DNA of 64,000 bases from CALZBJ01 sp945619025 (GCA_945619025.1 CALZBJ010000004.1:109852-173851), one strand, 5' to 3'. Shown: positions 34,893 through 44,123, numbered from the stretch's first letter. Notes: generated by a model from the letters alone, not told the origin. Translations and numbers: made by a program.

Positions 34893-35366
34893 ATGGCAAA
34901 GAAAAAACAGGGTGGATTGCGCATTGCCGATAATAAACGGGCGTTCCATGAATATTTTATTGAAGAGCGGCTTGAAGCGGGCATTGCACTCCAAGGCTGG
35001 GAAGTGAAAAGCCTTCGCGATGGGCGCGGGCAGATTAATGAGGCGTATGTCTATATTCGTGACGGGGAAATTTTCCTGATCGGAATGCATATTTCGCCGC
35101 TTTTATCAGCATCCACGCACGTTCGCCCCGATTCAACGCGGACGCGGAAATTGCTGCTCCATCGCCGTGAAATTGACCGACTAACCGGCGCAGTGGACCA
35201 AAAGGGTTATGCGCTCGTTCCGCTCAATCTCTATTGGAAAAATGGCCTTGCCAAGGTTGAGATTGGTCTCGGTAAAGGTAAAAAAGCCCACGATAAACGG
35301 GCGACCATTAAAGAGCGTGATTGGGATCGTGAGAAACAGCGTCTCATGCGTCACAAACATCAATAG
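34893..35366 (+). CDS. smpB: SsrA-binding protein SmpB
   Basis: SmpB binds tmRNA and delivers it to stalled ribosomes for trans-translation. The 157-residue protein has the family blocks NKRAFHEYFIEERLEAGIALQGWEVKSLRDGR, ISPLLSASTH, TRKLLLHRREIDRL, ALVPLNLYWKNGLAKVEIGLGKGKKAHDKRATIKERDW and a basic C-terminal tail. The start at 34893 (MAKKKQGG) fits the family; an upstream in-frame ATG at 34857 adds 12 unlikely residues. A TATAAT at 34758-34763 lies upstream. The cognate ssrA gene is also in this window, at 54602-54955. Confidence 0.96.
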   Translation: MAKKKQGGLRIADNKRAFHEYFIEERLEAGIALQGWEVKSLRDGRGQINEAYVYIRDGEIFLIGMHISPLLSASTHVRPDSTRTRKLLLHRREIDRLTGAVDQKGYALVPLNLYWKNGLAKVEIGLGKGKKAHDKRATIKERDWDREKQRLMRHKHQ

Positions 35367-35399
35367 ATTTATTACGCTGACTCATCGAAAAAAATCACA

Positions 35400-35436
35400 A
35401 AGCGCGAGCGCCATCATGGTTGCTTGCGCTTTTTTG
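35400..35436 (+). terminator. Rho-independent terminator after smpB
   Basis: AAGCGCGAGC pairs with GCTTGCGCTT (one G-U) across a 12-base loop and runs into six T residues. Confidence 0.88.
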
Positions 35437-35529
35437 TTAAATCCGTAAAATCAAAGACTCACCGTTTTAAGAAACGATAACAACAATAACGAACAAAATC
35501 CGATTGAGGAATCGTCGGAGGGAGAAGCG

Positions 35530-36477
35530 ATGAAAAAAATAGTCTTTTTAGATGCCGGAACGTTGCCACGTGCCGAGTTTGCCTTTGATTTTCCATTTGA
35601 GCTCACATCCATTAATAATTGCACCCAAGATGAGGTGAAAACTGCGTTAAAGGGGCATGAGATTGCGCTTACCAATAAGGTGCCCATTACGCGGAGTGAT
35701 ATGGAAGCCAATCCCGATTTGAAGCTAATTGCGGTGACGGCAACGGGCTTTAATATGATCGATGTAAAAGCAGCAAGAGAACTTGGCATTACGGTGTGTA
35801 ATGTCGCTGATTACAGCACGGTGTCTGTGGCGGAGCATGCCTTTATGATGATGATTTCGCTTATGCATCGCTTACCCCTTTATCAAAAGCGAATTGAGGG
35901 CGGTGAGTGGCAGGTTTCTCCCTTCTTCTCCATTTTAGCGGAGCCGATCTACGATCTTGCGGGGAAAACCTTAGGGATTTTTGGGAAAGGGGCGATTGGT
36001 TCAAAACTTGGCGAATTTGCTACCTGTTTTGGGATGAAAGTACTCTATGCCGAGCGAAAGGGCGCGGACAAGGTGCGTGAGTGCTATGCTGCGTTTGATG
36101 AGGTATTAACGTCGGCGGATGTGGTTTCGCTTCATGTGCCGTTAAATGAAGATACGGCCAATATGATCGATGCAGATTCCATTGCACGCATGAAAAAGGG
36201 CGCGATCTTAATTAATGTGAGCCGCGGCGGACTTGTGGATGAGTCAGCCCTTGCAGATGCGCTACGCAGCGGGCAACTTGGCGGCGCTGGCGTGGATGTG
36301 GCAACCAAAGAGCCTCCGTTAAAAACCAATCCGCTGTTAGCCAATGATTTGGGTAACTTTATCTTAACGCCCCATTCCGCGTGGGCAAGTGAAGAGGCAG
36401 TAGCGCGTCTGATGGTGATTTTGCACAATAATATAAATCAGTTTGTTGCGGGCAATCCCGTCAACGTGGTGAATTGA
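35530..36477 (+). CDS. D-2-hydroxyacid dehydrogenase (glycerate dehydrogenase/hydroxypyruvate reductase-like)
   Basis: This 315-residue NAD(P)-dependent dehydrogenase probably reduces a 2-oxoacid such as hydroxypyruvate. The Rossmann motif GIFGKGAIGSKLG is at about 148-160. Catalytic elements are the substrate arginine in NVSRGGLVDE, the glutamate in VATKEPP, and the histidine of TPHSAWAS near the C-terminus. The HSAWAS pattern with Trp after the catalytic His is common in glycerate dehydrogenases (HprA type). The residue after the second beta strand was not used to judge NADH or NADPH preference. It stands alone between two terminators. Confidence 0.82.
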   Translation: MKKIVFLDAGTLPRAEFAFDFPFELTSINNCTQDEVKTALKGHEIALTNKVPITRSDMEANPDLKLIAVTATGFNMIDVKAARELGITVCNVADYSTVSVAEHAFMMMISLMHRLPLYQKRIEGGEWQVSPFFSILAEPIYDLAGKTLGIFGKGAIGSKLGEFATCFGMKVLYAERKGADKVRECYAAFDEVLTSADVVSLHVPLNEDTANMIDADSIARMKKGAILINVSRGGLVDESALADALRSGQLGGAGVDVATKEPPLKTNPLLANDLGNFILTPHSAWASEEAVARLMVILHNNINQFVAGNPVNVVN

Positions 36478-36540
36478 GTGGCGTAAATTAAGGTAAATCC
36501 GCTTAAAATGAGCCGCTGCGCTATAGCCAATGATTTAAGA

Positions 36541-36568
36541 AACCTCTACACTAGTGTGGAGGTTTTTT
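36541..36568 (+). terminator. Rho-independent terminator after the dehydrogenase gene
   Basis: AACCTCTACAC pairs with GTGTGGAGGTT (one G-U) around a tight loop, followed by a run of seven T residues. Confidence 0.88.
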
Positions 36569-36612
36569 TGTTGCCAAGTGCAACGATCGATCAATAACAG
36601 TAAAGGATGACT

Positions 36613-36975
36613 ATGTATTTAGCTTTAAAACATTCCCATACGCTATTTGCGGTGGTTTCGATTCTCTTTTTTAATATTCGATTCTGGGCTTATTTCAGTA
36701 AAGCGCGCCCTAAGTTGATTAAAATTGCGCCGCATATTATCGATACCGGCTTTTTTGTGCTCGGGATTGCGCTTATTTTTAACCGTTATTACCATCACGG
36801 GATGCCTGCGTGGCTCATCGTAAAACTTATCTTATTGGTTGGATACATCTTTTTTGGCATTTGGGCGATGCGCCAAAACAATCCGCCGAAAAAGCGCTAT
36901 ATTGGTTACTTTTTGGCCAACGGCACGGTAATCGCTATGCTATACTTAGCCTTCGTTAAGCCAATCATCTTTTGA
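36613..36975 (+). CDS. SirB2-family inner membrane protein
   Basis: The 120-residue protein is almost entirely hydrophobic with four predicted helices. It carries the SirB/YqfA-like features LKHSHTLFAVVSILFFNIRFW and IAPHIIDTGFFVLGIAL, with conserved histidines in helices 1 and 2, and a Lys/Arg-rich cytoplasmic loop NNPPKKRY. SirB2 was linked to invasion gene regulation in Salmonella, but the molecular function is unknown. Two ATGs occur (36607, 36613); the AAAGGA site fits the second better. Confidence 0.8.
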   Translation: MYLALKHSHTLFAVVSILFFNIRFWAYFSKARPKLIKIAPHIIDTGFFVLGIALIFNRYYHHGMPAWLIVKLILLVGYIFFGIWAMRQNNPPKKRYIGYFLANGTVIAMLYLAFVKPIIF

Positions 36976-37064
36976 TTGATCCAACGCCAAACACGAGCAG
37001 TTTGGGAATTTCTTCGGAAATTTGGTCAATTAGAAAAAAGATTGAATAATATTTGATCTAGGGG

Positions 37065-37092
37065 TTGACGATAACGAAAAGTAAGATATAAT
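37065..37092 (+). promoter_or_regulatory. Promoter of tRNA-Arg
   Basis: TTGACG (37065-37070) and TATAAT (37087-37092) are separated by 16 bases, with the tRNA beginning 19 bases further on. Confidence 0.85.
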
Positions 37093-37111
37093 AAACATCT
37101 TCAAAGACACA

Positions 37112-37188
37112 GCGCCCATAGCTCAGCTGGATAGAGTACCTGGCTACGAACCAGGCGGTCGGAGGTTCGAATCCTTCTGGGCGCGCCA
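37112..37188 (+). tRNA. tRNA-Arg (anticodon ACG)
   Basis: A 77-base cloverleaf: acceptor GCGCCCA pairs with TGGGCGC, discriminator G, encoded CCA. The anticodon stem CCTGG/CCAGG encloses CTACGAA, anticodon ACG (inosine-modified in bacteria, reading CGU/CGC/CGA). The T arm is GGAGGTTCGAATCCTTC. Confidence 0.97.
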
Positions 37189-37196
37189 TACAAGAG

Positions 37197-37226
37197 AAAG
37201 CTTCTAGTTTACTAGAAGCTTTTTTC
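37197..37226 (+). terminator. Terminator of tRNA-Arg
   Basis: AAAGCTTCTAGT and ACTAGAAGCTTT form a 12-bp stem with a two-base loop, ending in a T run eight bases after the tRNA CCA. Confidence 0.9.
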
Positions 37227-37362
37227 TTATCTGTAAAATATTTTTGGAGCGTATTTCTCGCTTATAAACAACTCTCCCCTAGCTCTCTCCATCTCTCTTC
37301 CAAGTGAGTCTGTCGATGTTGATTGTCGCGGATTGTTTAGTGGATTGTTTATAGGCGGGCAA

Positions 37363-37392
37363 TAAAAAAACCCAGCGCAGTGGCTGGGCATT
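37363..37392 (-). terminator. Terminator of the moaA-side minus-strand transcript
   Basis: CCCAGC/GCTGGG stem; on the minus strand it is followed by a run of seven T residues. It lies 30 bases downstream of the 70-residue protein gene. The stretch between the tRNA-Arg terminator and this hairpin (about 37227-37362) holds nothing I recognise. Confidence 0.85.
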
Positions 37393-37419
37393 TATGAATG
37401 AGATTACATCTATATCACA

Positions 37420-37632
37420 TTAGATTTTATCAATGAGCTCGTAGATATAGCGAGGATTGTCGCCTTGACGATAGAAGATAAAATTTTCTTGATAGCTTTT
37501 TAAGAAGGTTTCGCGCGCTTCTTTGGTTTCAAACCAACGTTCCGCGACGAAGTCTTTCCCTAATAGGTGGGGAAGTGCCATTGGATCGTGTTCTGGAAGC
37601 GTCATTTTTACGCCGTATGCTTTATTGCTCAT
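37420..37632 (-). CDS. Small hypothetical protein (70 aa) downstream of moaA
   Basis: A soluble, mixed-charge 70-residue protein (MSNKAYGVKMTLPEHDPM..., ending YIYELIDKI) with an aromatic-rich middle (ERWFETKEARETFLKSYQENFIFYRQG). There is a textbook GAGGAG ribosome site seven bases before the ATG at 37632, and its own terminator follows. It is 41 bases downstream of moaA on the same strand and probably cotranscribed. I do not recognise the family and assign no function. Confidence 0.75.
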   Translation of the reverse strand: MSNKAYGVKMTLPEHDPMALPHLLGKDFVAERWFETKEARETFLKSYQENFIFYRQGDNPRYIYELIDKI

Positions 37633-37673
37633 TAATAAACTCCTCGATATCAATTTAATTTAGTTTGCTCGAT

Positions 37674-38648
37674 TTAACCACCGGTCATAGACATAATACG
37701 ACTAATTTTTGTGGTATCAATGGTAAATTCATGTTTTTCTGGTTTTAGATCAATCGCCTTGCGGATCGCCGCTTTTAGCTCATCATCGGAGCAATTATCG
37801 CGTAACATCTCACGCAGCGGATAAGCCTCATTTTGCCCAAGACACATATAGAGCGTGCCATCGACCGCTAATCGAACGCGGTTACAGCTTTCGCAGAAAT
37901 GTTGCGACATCGGCGTGATCAGCCCAAAGGTAAATTCGCCATCGGGGGATTCATAATAGCGCGCAGGGCCATAGCCTAAATGGCGCGTCGTATCGATGAG
38001 TCCATACTTTTTCCGGAGCGACTCTAATAATTTAGTCAGATCACGCCCTTCGGTATTTTGGCCGGTAATGCCCATAGGCATCGCTTCAATCAGGCGGAGA
38101 ATAAATCCGTGCTCCATACAAAAGCCGATCATATCGTCGATATCTTGATCGTTAACGCCGACCATCGGCACCATATTGATCTTAATCGGCGAAAATCCTG
38201 CCTCTTTTGCCGCTAAAATTCCGCGAAGAACTTTATCGCTGCAATCATTGCCGGTAATCGAATGCACTGTTTTCGGATTGAGAGAATCAAGGCTGATGTT
38301 AAGACGGCGTAAACCGGCCTCTTTTAAGGGGCGGGCAAGGCCTTCGAGCTGCGTTGCGTTCGTGGTCATTGAGATATCTTCAACGGTTGGAATCGCGCGC
38401 ATTTCAGCAATGAGATCGGCCACATTTTTGCGTAAAAGCGGCTCGCCCCCAGTGATACGAAAGTTGTGCGTGCCCATTTCAGTAAAGGCATTAACGACCC
38501 GTAAAATCTCATCAAAGGTGAGCCAGTTTTTATTGACTTCAAATCCCTTGAAGCCTTTAGGAATACAGTATGTACAGCGTAAATCACAGCGATCCGTCAC
38601 TGAGATGCGTACATAATCGATTTTCCGTCCAAATTGATCTATTAACAT
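37674..38648 (-). CDS. moaA: GTP 3',8-cyclase MoaA
   Basis: MoaA is the radical-SAM enzyme that, with MoaC, converts GTP to cyclic pyranopterin monophosphate, the first step of Moco synthesis. The N-terminal cluster motif CDLRCTYC, the RITGGEPLLR motif and the C-terminal cluster FCESCNRVRLAVDGTLYMCLG are present. The last two residues are Gly-Gly, as in functional MoaA. I start at the Met at 38648 (324 residues), where LIDQFGRKIDYVRISVTDRC begins; a Met seven codons upstream is possible. It is separated by over 35 kb from moaDE-mobA-moeA. Confidence 0.94.
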   Translation of the reverse strand: MLIDQFGRKIDYVRISVTDRCDLRCTYCIPKGFKGFEVNKNWLTFDEILRVVNAFTEMGTHNFRITGGEPLLRKNVADLIAEMRAIPTVEDISMTTNATQLEGLARPLKEAGLRRLNISLDSLNPKTVHSITGNDCSDKVLRGILAAKEAGFSPIKINMVPMVGVNDQDIDDMIGFCMEHGFILRLIEAMPMGITGQNTEGRDLTKLLESLRKKYGLIDTTRHLGYGPARYYESPDGEFTFGLITPMSQHFCESCNRVRLAVDGTLYMCLGQNEAYPLREMLRDNCSDDELKAAIRKAIDLKPEKHEFTIDTTKISRIMSMTGG

Positions 38649-38674
38649 TCCTTGTTCCTCTCTCAACATTCGAG

Positions 38675-39547
38675 TTACAAGTTAAGGTCCTTAATGCAAT
38701 CCGCAAGAAGCTCAACTTTCTTCGTTTGGGTAAATTCTTTTCGATACACTAATACAACGCGGCGTTTCGGCACCGGATCTTTGAAGGGCACATAGGCCAA
38801 AAACTCTTCAAGATGATCTTGCATTAATGCATATTTAGGCAGTACCGAGATATCGTGGCCTGCCGCAACAATGTTACGAATGGTTTCAAGGGAGTGGTGA
38901 TGGGATTGCGTTGCGTTGATCTCTTTACATTGATCGATAATTTGATCACGGAAACAGTGGCCAACATTGAGTAAAAGCGGATTGTATTCGTGAATTTCGC
39001 TAGCGCTGATCTCTTTACGTTTTGAGAGCGGGTGATCTTTTGGTGTGATCACATAAAAAGGCTCTTCGTAAAGTTCAATAATCTCAAAGGTAGGATCAGA
39101 AACGGGAAGGGCCATAATCGCCGCATCAATCTCGCCGGTTTTTAACATGGGAATGAGATTTTCCGTTAAATTTTCATAGATATTGAGCGAAAGATCCGGC
39201 GCACGATCGCGAAGCGAAGGAATAATCTTCGGTAAGAGATAGGGCGCAATGGTAAAGATAATCCCGAGTTTGAATTCACCGTCTAATGAGTCGGAATCGA
39301 TGCTAAGCGATCTGAGTTCATTGACAAGCTCAAAGATTTGGCGCGCTTTAGGGAGTGCCTCTTGGCCCGCCGCAGTGAGTAAGACTTCGTTGGTGGTGCG
39401 TTCAAAGAGTGAGACGCCCATTGAGTATTCTAAGTTTTTAATCCCAATGGATAATGCAGGTTGAGAAATAAAACATTTTTGAGCCGCTCGGCCAAAATGC
39501 TTTTCTTCGGCAACAGCAATAAAATAACGCAGTTCGTTTAGTTTCAT
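38675..39547 (-). CDS. oxyR: Hydrogen-peroxide-sensing LysR regulator OxyR
   Basis: OxyR activates peroxide-defence genes after a disulfide forms between two cysteines. The 290-residue protein has the LysR helix-turn-helix (FGRAAQKCFISQPALSIGIKNLE) and an effector domain with C198 in GHCFRDQ and C207 nine residues later, matching C199/C208 of E. coli OxyR. The following HHHSLETIRNIVAAGHDISVLP is also OxyR-like. It is divergent from sucA across a 468-base gap and is followed by moaA after 26 bases. Confidence 0.92.
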   Translation of the reverse strand: MKLNELRYFIAVAEEKHFGRAAQKCFISQPALSIGIKNLEYSMGVSLFERTTNEVLLTAAGQEALPKARQIFELVNELRSLSIDSDSLDGEFKLGIIFTIAPYLLPKIIPSLRDRAPDLSLNIYENLTENLIPMLKTGEIDAAIMALPVSDPTFEIIELYEEPFYVITPKDHPLSKRKEISASEIHEYNPLLLNVGHCFRDQIIDQCKEINATQSHHHSLETIRNIVAAGHDISVLPKYALMQDHLEEFLAYVPFKDPVPKRRVVLVYRKEFTQTKKVELLADCIKDLNL

Positions 39548-40015
39548 GCCTACTCCATAAATCGTACATTGTAATGATTGAGTGTAGTTAAAATTTTATC
39601 ATATTGGTAAAAAATATTTAGCTTATCTCCTCTTTTAACCTACTTATGAGGCTGATTGTACATTTCGGTTGAATAATGATTCACCAAATCTAAATATCTT
39701 GCTATCATGACGAGTGTAATAAGAGTTTTGAGAACCTAGAGTTTTACCGGCTTTTCAGAGGGGGGTCTTAAAACGAGAAAAATATGAGAGGAAAAGTCGT
39801 GATTTTTTTACAATTTTCGGAGGGGGGTTGTAAAAAGGCTTTATTATATTTTTTGTTCGCGCTAAAATAGTTCATTATGTAGATAATAAAGCGATATAAA
39901 AAAAGCGATAATTTATCTCAAAAAATTAAAAACAGACATCAGCTTACAAAACTTAATGCTTTGTGGGTTGAAATGATTTTTATGTACCACTAAATATTAA
40001 TATAAGAGCGAGAAT
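39548..40015. other. oxyR-sucA divergent intergenic region
   Basis: This AT-rich 468-base region has no credible gene. It contains a 22-base G-rich direct repeat (listed separately), a candidate TAAAAT -10 near 39863, two copies of AAAGCGATA near 39890 and 39903, and the sucA ribosome site. Two GTACATT-containing segments occur near oxyR (about 39566 and 39657). Confidence 0.6.
39752..39835 (+). repeat. 22-bp G-rich direct repeat upstream of sucA
   Basis: Two copies of TTTTC-[A/G]-GAGGGGGGT followed by seven bases ending AAAA lie at 39752-39773 and 39814-39835. They match at 19 of 22 positions and start exactly 62 bases apart, about six helical turns. The six-G run stands out in very AT-rich DNA. 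They look like paired protein-binding sites on one face of the helix, upstream of the sucA promoter region. I do not recognise the motif. Confidence 0.65.
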
Positions 40016-42847
40016 ATGAAACTGATTGATAAATTTAGCAAGTACTCAGCGCTATATGGGGCCAACGCACCCTATATTGAAGAGATGTACGAAGCCTATC
40101 TTGCAGATCCAAATTCAGTTGGGGAGAATTGGCAGGAGTATTTCAAAGAATACCGCGACGGACGAACCCAAGATGTGGCGCACGGCCCCATCAAAGCATC
40201 GTTCGAGCATTTAGCACGCCAAGGTCGTAGACCGTGTGCTTCTGCAGGGATGGATCACGTAGCATCGGAGAAACAGACCGCAGTATTAAAATTAATTGAC
40301 GCATATAGACGCAGAGGGCATCAAGTAGCAAGCTTATGCCCTCTTAATTTGCGTGAACGCCAAGACGTTCCTGAATTATCATTGGGCTATCATGGGTTGT
40401 CGAACGCCGATTTAGAGACCGAGTTTAACACCGGTGGTCTTTGTGGCGTACCGCACATGACCTTAAAACAGATTCTTGAGATTCTCGACCGCACCTATAT
40501 TAATCATGTGGGCGTTGAGTATATGCACATTACCGATCACGATGAGCGTAACTGGATTCAGTCACGTTTAGAGAGCACCGGTGAAGCGATTCAATTCTCA
40601 GATGATGAGAAAAAAGAGACTTTAAAAGAGCTCGTTTCAGCAGAAGGCCTTGAGCGCTATCTTCACATGCGTTACGTGGGGCAAAAACGCTTCTCACTGG
40701 AAGGTGGGGACGCATTTATTCCATTAATGCACGAACTCGTTAATTGCGCGTCGGATAAAGATGCCGAAGAGATCGTGATCGGAATGGCTCACCGTGGCCG
40801 TTTAAACATGTTAGTGAACGTGCTTGGTAAAGCGCCAAAAGATCTTTTCGATGAGTTCGAAGGAAAACCCACCTTTACTACGGGTTCAGGTGACGTTAAA
40901 TACCATATGGGTTTCTCGTCAACGGTTGAAACGCGTAATAAGCCGGTGCATTTAGCGCTTTCGTTTAACCCATCGCACTTAGAGATCGTTGATCCGGTGG
41001 TTGAAGGGTCAGTGCGCGCACGTTTAGAGCGTCGTCTCACCAAAGAACAAAATCGTCTTCAATACAATAAAGTGTTACCGGTCTTAATTCACGGGGACGC
41101 ATCCTTTGCAGGGCAAGGGGTTGTAATGGAAACGATGCAGCTCTCGAAAGTTCGAGGCTATAGCTGTGGTGGTACCGTTCACATTGTGATCAATAACCAG
41201 ATCGGATTCACCACATCAAACCCATTAGACGTTCGTTCAGCGACCTATTGTACTGACGCGGCGAAAATCATTCAGGCACCAATTTTCCACGTGAATGGCG
41301 ATGATCCTGAAGCGGTGCGTTTTGTAACGCAAACGGCGCTTGCCTATCGTCAAACCTTTAATAAAGACGTGGTCATTGACTTAGTTTGTTATCGCCGTTT
41401 AGGCCATAACGAAGCGGATGAGCCAAGTGCAACCCAGCCAATGATGTACAAGTTGATCAAAGCCCACAAAACACCGGCAGAGATCTATGCGGATAAATTG
41501 ATCGCAGAAGGCGTGATTACCGCAGACGAGTACAAAACTTACACTAAAGAGTATCGCGAGTTACTTGAGCTTGGTAAACCCGTTGGTTTCCCTGTGACCG
41601 ACACCCTTAACATGGCGTATGTTGATGAGTGGAATCGCATCTTAGAGCACCAAGCGAAATTTGGTACCGATCAAGATGAGAAACCGAATACCGCCGTGGA
41701 TGTGGCGCGCATTAAAGACCTCACTGAGAAAATGCACGAGCTTCCTGAAGGCGTTACCCTTCACCCGCGTGTTCAACGCATTCACGATAACCGTTACAAA
41801 ATGGGATCGGGCGCGCTTGAAATGGACTGGGGCTTTGCAGAAACCATGGCGTATGCAACGCTTCTCGAAGAGGGCTATCCGGTGCGTATTTCTGGGCAAG
41901 ACTCAGGCCGCGGAACCTTCTTCCATCGTCACGCGGTTTATCACAACCAAAACGACGGCTCAAGCTATGTGCCATTAGCGCATATTGCCGATGATCAAGC
42001 CCGTTTCACTGTGATTGACTCAATTCTTTCAGAAGAAGCGGTACTTGGATTTGAATACGGGTATTCAACCGCAGAGCCGAACAGCTTAGTGATTTGGGAA
42101 GGGCAATTTGGTGACTTCGTCAACGGTGCGCAAGTGGTGATTGACCAATTTATCGCATCGAGTGAAACCAAATGGCGCCGTCTCAGCGGTCTTGTAATGT
42201 TGCTTCCACACGGTTATGAAGGGCAAGGACCTGAGCACTCCTCAGCACGTCCTGAGCGTTTCTTACAACTTTGTGCGGAAAACAATATGTCATTTGTGGT
42301 CCCAACCACACCGGCGCAAGCGTTCCATATGTTCCGCCGTCAAATGTTGCAAGATTATCGTAAACCGCTTGTCTGTATGTCGCCTAAGAGCTTATTAAGA
42401 CATCGCCAAGCTGTGAGCACGTTAGAAGATCTAAGCGAAGGCCAATTCATGCCGGTGATTCCAGAGATTGAAGAGATCAACAATCGCCAGGTTGAGAAAG
42501 TGGTGATCAGCGTTGGTAAGATCTACTACGATTTAGTCAATGCTCGTGCGGAAAAAGGCATCGAAAATACAGCGATCATTCGTTTAGAAGAGATCTATCC
42601 ATTCCCAACGAAAGTGCTTTCAGAGATCTTAGCGGACTATCCAAAAGCGAAAGAGATCGTCTTCTGTCAAGATGAGCCGGCAAACCAAGGGTACGCCATG
42701 TTTGTACGCGAATATCTTGAAGAGATTGTGGATAAATCATCCGTTTTACGCTTTGCAACACGTCCAAAAGCGGCAGCGCCTGCGGTCGGTTACAACAGCT
42801 ATCACATTGAACAACAAAATGCGCTCATCGAAGATGTGTTTGCATAA
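40016..42847 (+). CDS. sucA: 2-oxoglutarate dehydrogenase E1 component
   Basis: SucA is the thiamine-diphosphate E1 of the 2-oxoglutarate dehydrogenase complex in the TCA cycle. The 943-residue protein has the N-terminal E2-docking helix (SALYGANAPYIEEMYEAYLADPNSV), VEYMHITDHDERNW, the GMAHRGRLNMLVNVLGK block, HGDASFAGQGVV, the ThDP motif region GDDPEAVRFV with NNQIGFTTS, and GQDSGRGTFFHRH. Length matches E. coli SucA (933). First gene of a sucA-sucB-lpd operon; sdh and sucCD are not next to it here. Confidence 0.97.
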   Translation: MKLIDKFSKYSALYGANAPYIEEMYEAYLADPNSVGENWQEYFKEYRDGRTQDVAHGPIKASFEHLARQGRRPCASAGMDHVASEKQTAVLKLIDAYRRRGHQVASLCPLNLRERQDVPELSLGYHGLSNADLETEFNTGGLCGVPHMTLKQILEILDRTYINHVGVEYMHITDHDERNWIQSRLESTGEAIQFSDDEKKETLKELVSAEGLERYLHMRYVGQKRFSLEGGDAFIPLMHELVNCASDKDAEEIVIGMAHRGRLNMLVNVLGKAPKDLFDEFEGKPTFTTGSGDVKYHMGFSSTVETRNKPVHLALSFNPSHLEIVDPVVEGSVRARLERRLTKEQNRLQYNKVLPVLIHGDASFAGQGVVMETMQLSKVRGYSCGGTVHIVINNQIGFTTSNPLDVRSATYCTDAAKIIQAPIFHVNGDDPEAVRFVTQTALAYRQTFNKDVVIDLVCYRRLGHNEADEPSATQPMMYKLIKAHKTPAEIYADKLIAEGVITADEYKTYTKEYRELLELGKPVGFPVTDTLNMAYVDEWNRILEHQAKFGTDQDEKPNTAVDVARIKDLTEKMHELPEGVTLHPRVQRIHDNRYKMGSGALEMDWGFAETMAYATLLEEGYPVRISGQDSGRGTFFHRHAVYHNQNDGSSYVPLAHIADDQARFTVIDSILSEEAVLGFEYGYSTAEPNSLVIWEGQFGDFVNGAQVVIDQFIASSETKWRRLSGLVMLLPHGYEGQGPEHSSARPERFLQLCAENNMSFVVPTTPAQAFHMFRRQMLQDYRKPLVCMSPKSLLRHRQAVSTLEDLSEGQFMPVIPEIEEINNRQVEKVVISVGKIYYDLVNARAEKGIENTAIIRLEEIYPFPTKVLSEILADYPKAKEIVFCQDEPANQGYAMFVREYLEEIVDKSSVLRFATRPKAAAPAVGYNSYHIEQQNALIEDVFA

Positions 42848-42896
42848 CATTTAAAATAACCATTTAAGAACTATTTTTAGTAGGAGAAAATCCAAC

Positions 42897-44084
42897 ATGA
42901 GTACAGAAATCAAAGTTCCTGTTTTACCTGAGTCGGTAGCAGATGCGACCTTAGCGGCATGGCATAAAGGTGTGGGCGATTTTGTTGAAGAAGGCGATAA
43001 CCTCGTTGATCTTGAAACCGACAAAGTAATGCTCGAAGTGCCTGCAACGGTTAGTGGTACGATCAAAGAGATCTTAGTTGAAGAAGGTACCGACGTAACT
43101 GAAGGGACTGTTTTAGCAGTGATCGAAGCCGGTGAAGCAGCGGCAGCGCCAGCAGCAAAAGAAGAAGCGCCAGCAGCAGAGAGCGCCGATGATGCGGCGA
43201 TGTCACCAACGGTTCGCCGTTTAGTGGAAGAGAACAATCTCGACATCACGCAAATCCCAGCGACCGGTAAAAACGGCCGTCACGTTAAAGAAGATATTGA
43301 AAACTTCTTAAACGCACAAAAAGCACCGAAGAAAGAAGCGCCAAAAGCGGCAGCAGCGCCTGCAGCAGCGATTCCTCAAGGTGAGCGCGTTGAACAGCGT
43401 GTTCCGATGACGCGTCTCCGTGCACGTATTGCAGAGCGCCTCTTAGAAGCGTCGAACACTACCGCAATGCTCACAACGTTCAACGAAATCAATATGCGTC
43501 CTGTGATGGAGATGCGTAAAAAGTATCAAGATCAATTCACCAAAACTCATGATGTGCGCTTAGGCTTCATGTCATTTTTCATTAAAGCGGCGGTTGAAGC
43601 GCTTAAGAAATATCCAGCGGTGAATGCATCGATCGACGGTAACGACATCGTATATCACGGTTATTTCGATATCGGGGTTGCGGTATCGTCACCTCGCGGT
43701 TTAGTGGTGCCCATCATCCGTGATGCAGACCAATTAAGCTTTGCAGAGATCGAAAAACAGATCATCGAATATGCAACTAAAGCGAAAGAAGGTACGCTCA
43801 CCATCGAAGAGATGACCGGTGGTACATTCACCATCACAAACGGTGGTGTGTTCGGTTCAATGATGTCTACACCGATCATTAACCCACCTCAAAGCGGTAT
43901 CTTAGGTATGCACAAAACGTACGAGCGTCCTATCGCGGAAAACGGTGAAATCGTGATTGCGCCAATGATGTATGTTGCGCACTCATACGACCACAGAATT
44001 ATTGACGGTAAAGAAGCGGTTGGTTTCTTAGTAGCGATCAAAGAAGCGCTCGAAGATCCAGCAAGCATGCTTTTAGAACTCTAA
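42897..44084 (+). CDS. sucB: Dihydrolipoyl succinyltransferase (E2)
   Basis: SucB is the core E2 that transfers succinyl groups to CoA. The 395-residue protein has one lipoyl domain with K43 in DLETDKVMLEVPA, an Ala/Pro/Glu-rich linker, a peripheral-subunit-binding domain (SPTVRRLVEENNLDITQI...GRHVKEDIENFL, about 102-140), a second Ala-rich linker, and the catalytic domain ending with the active-site H366 and D370 in SYDHRIIDGKEAVGF. Confidence 0.97.
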   Translation: MSTEIKVPVLPESVADATLAAWHKGVGDFVEEGDNLVDLETDKVMLEVPATVSGTIKEILVEEGTDVTEGTVLAVIEAGEAAAAPAAKEEAPAAESADDAAMSPTVRRLVEENNLDITQIPATGKNGRHVKEDIENFLNAQKAPKKEAPKAAAAPAAAIPQGERVEQRVPMTRLRARIAERLLEASNTTAMLTTFNEINMRPVMEMRKKYQDQFTKTHDVRLGFMSFFIKAAVEALKKYPAVNASIDGNDIVYHGYFDIGVAVSSPRGLVVPIIRDADQLSFAEIEKQIIEYATKAKEGTLTIEEMTGGTFTITNGGVFGSMMSTPIINPPQSGILGMHKTYERPIAENGEIVIAPMMYVAHSYDHRIIDGKEAVGFLVAIKEALEDPASMLLEL

Positions 44085-44123
44085 TTAAAGACCGTCACAC
44101 AGTACTAAAGGATTTTTTAGACT

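Noticed and set aside
37009..37024. AATTTC-TTCG-GAAATT hairpin before tRNA-Arg
   Set aside because: The stem is short and has no T tail; judged chance or a minor structure.
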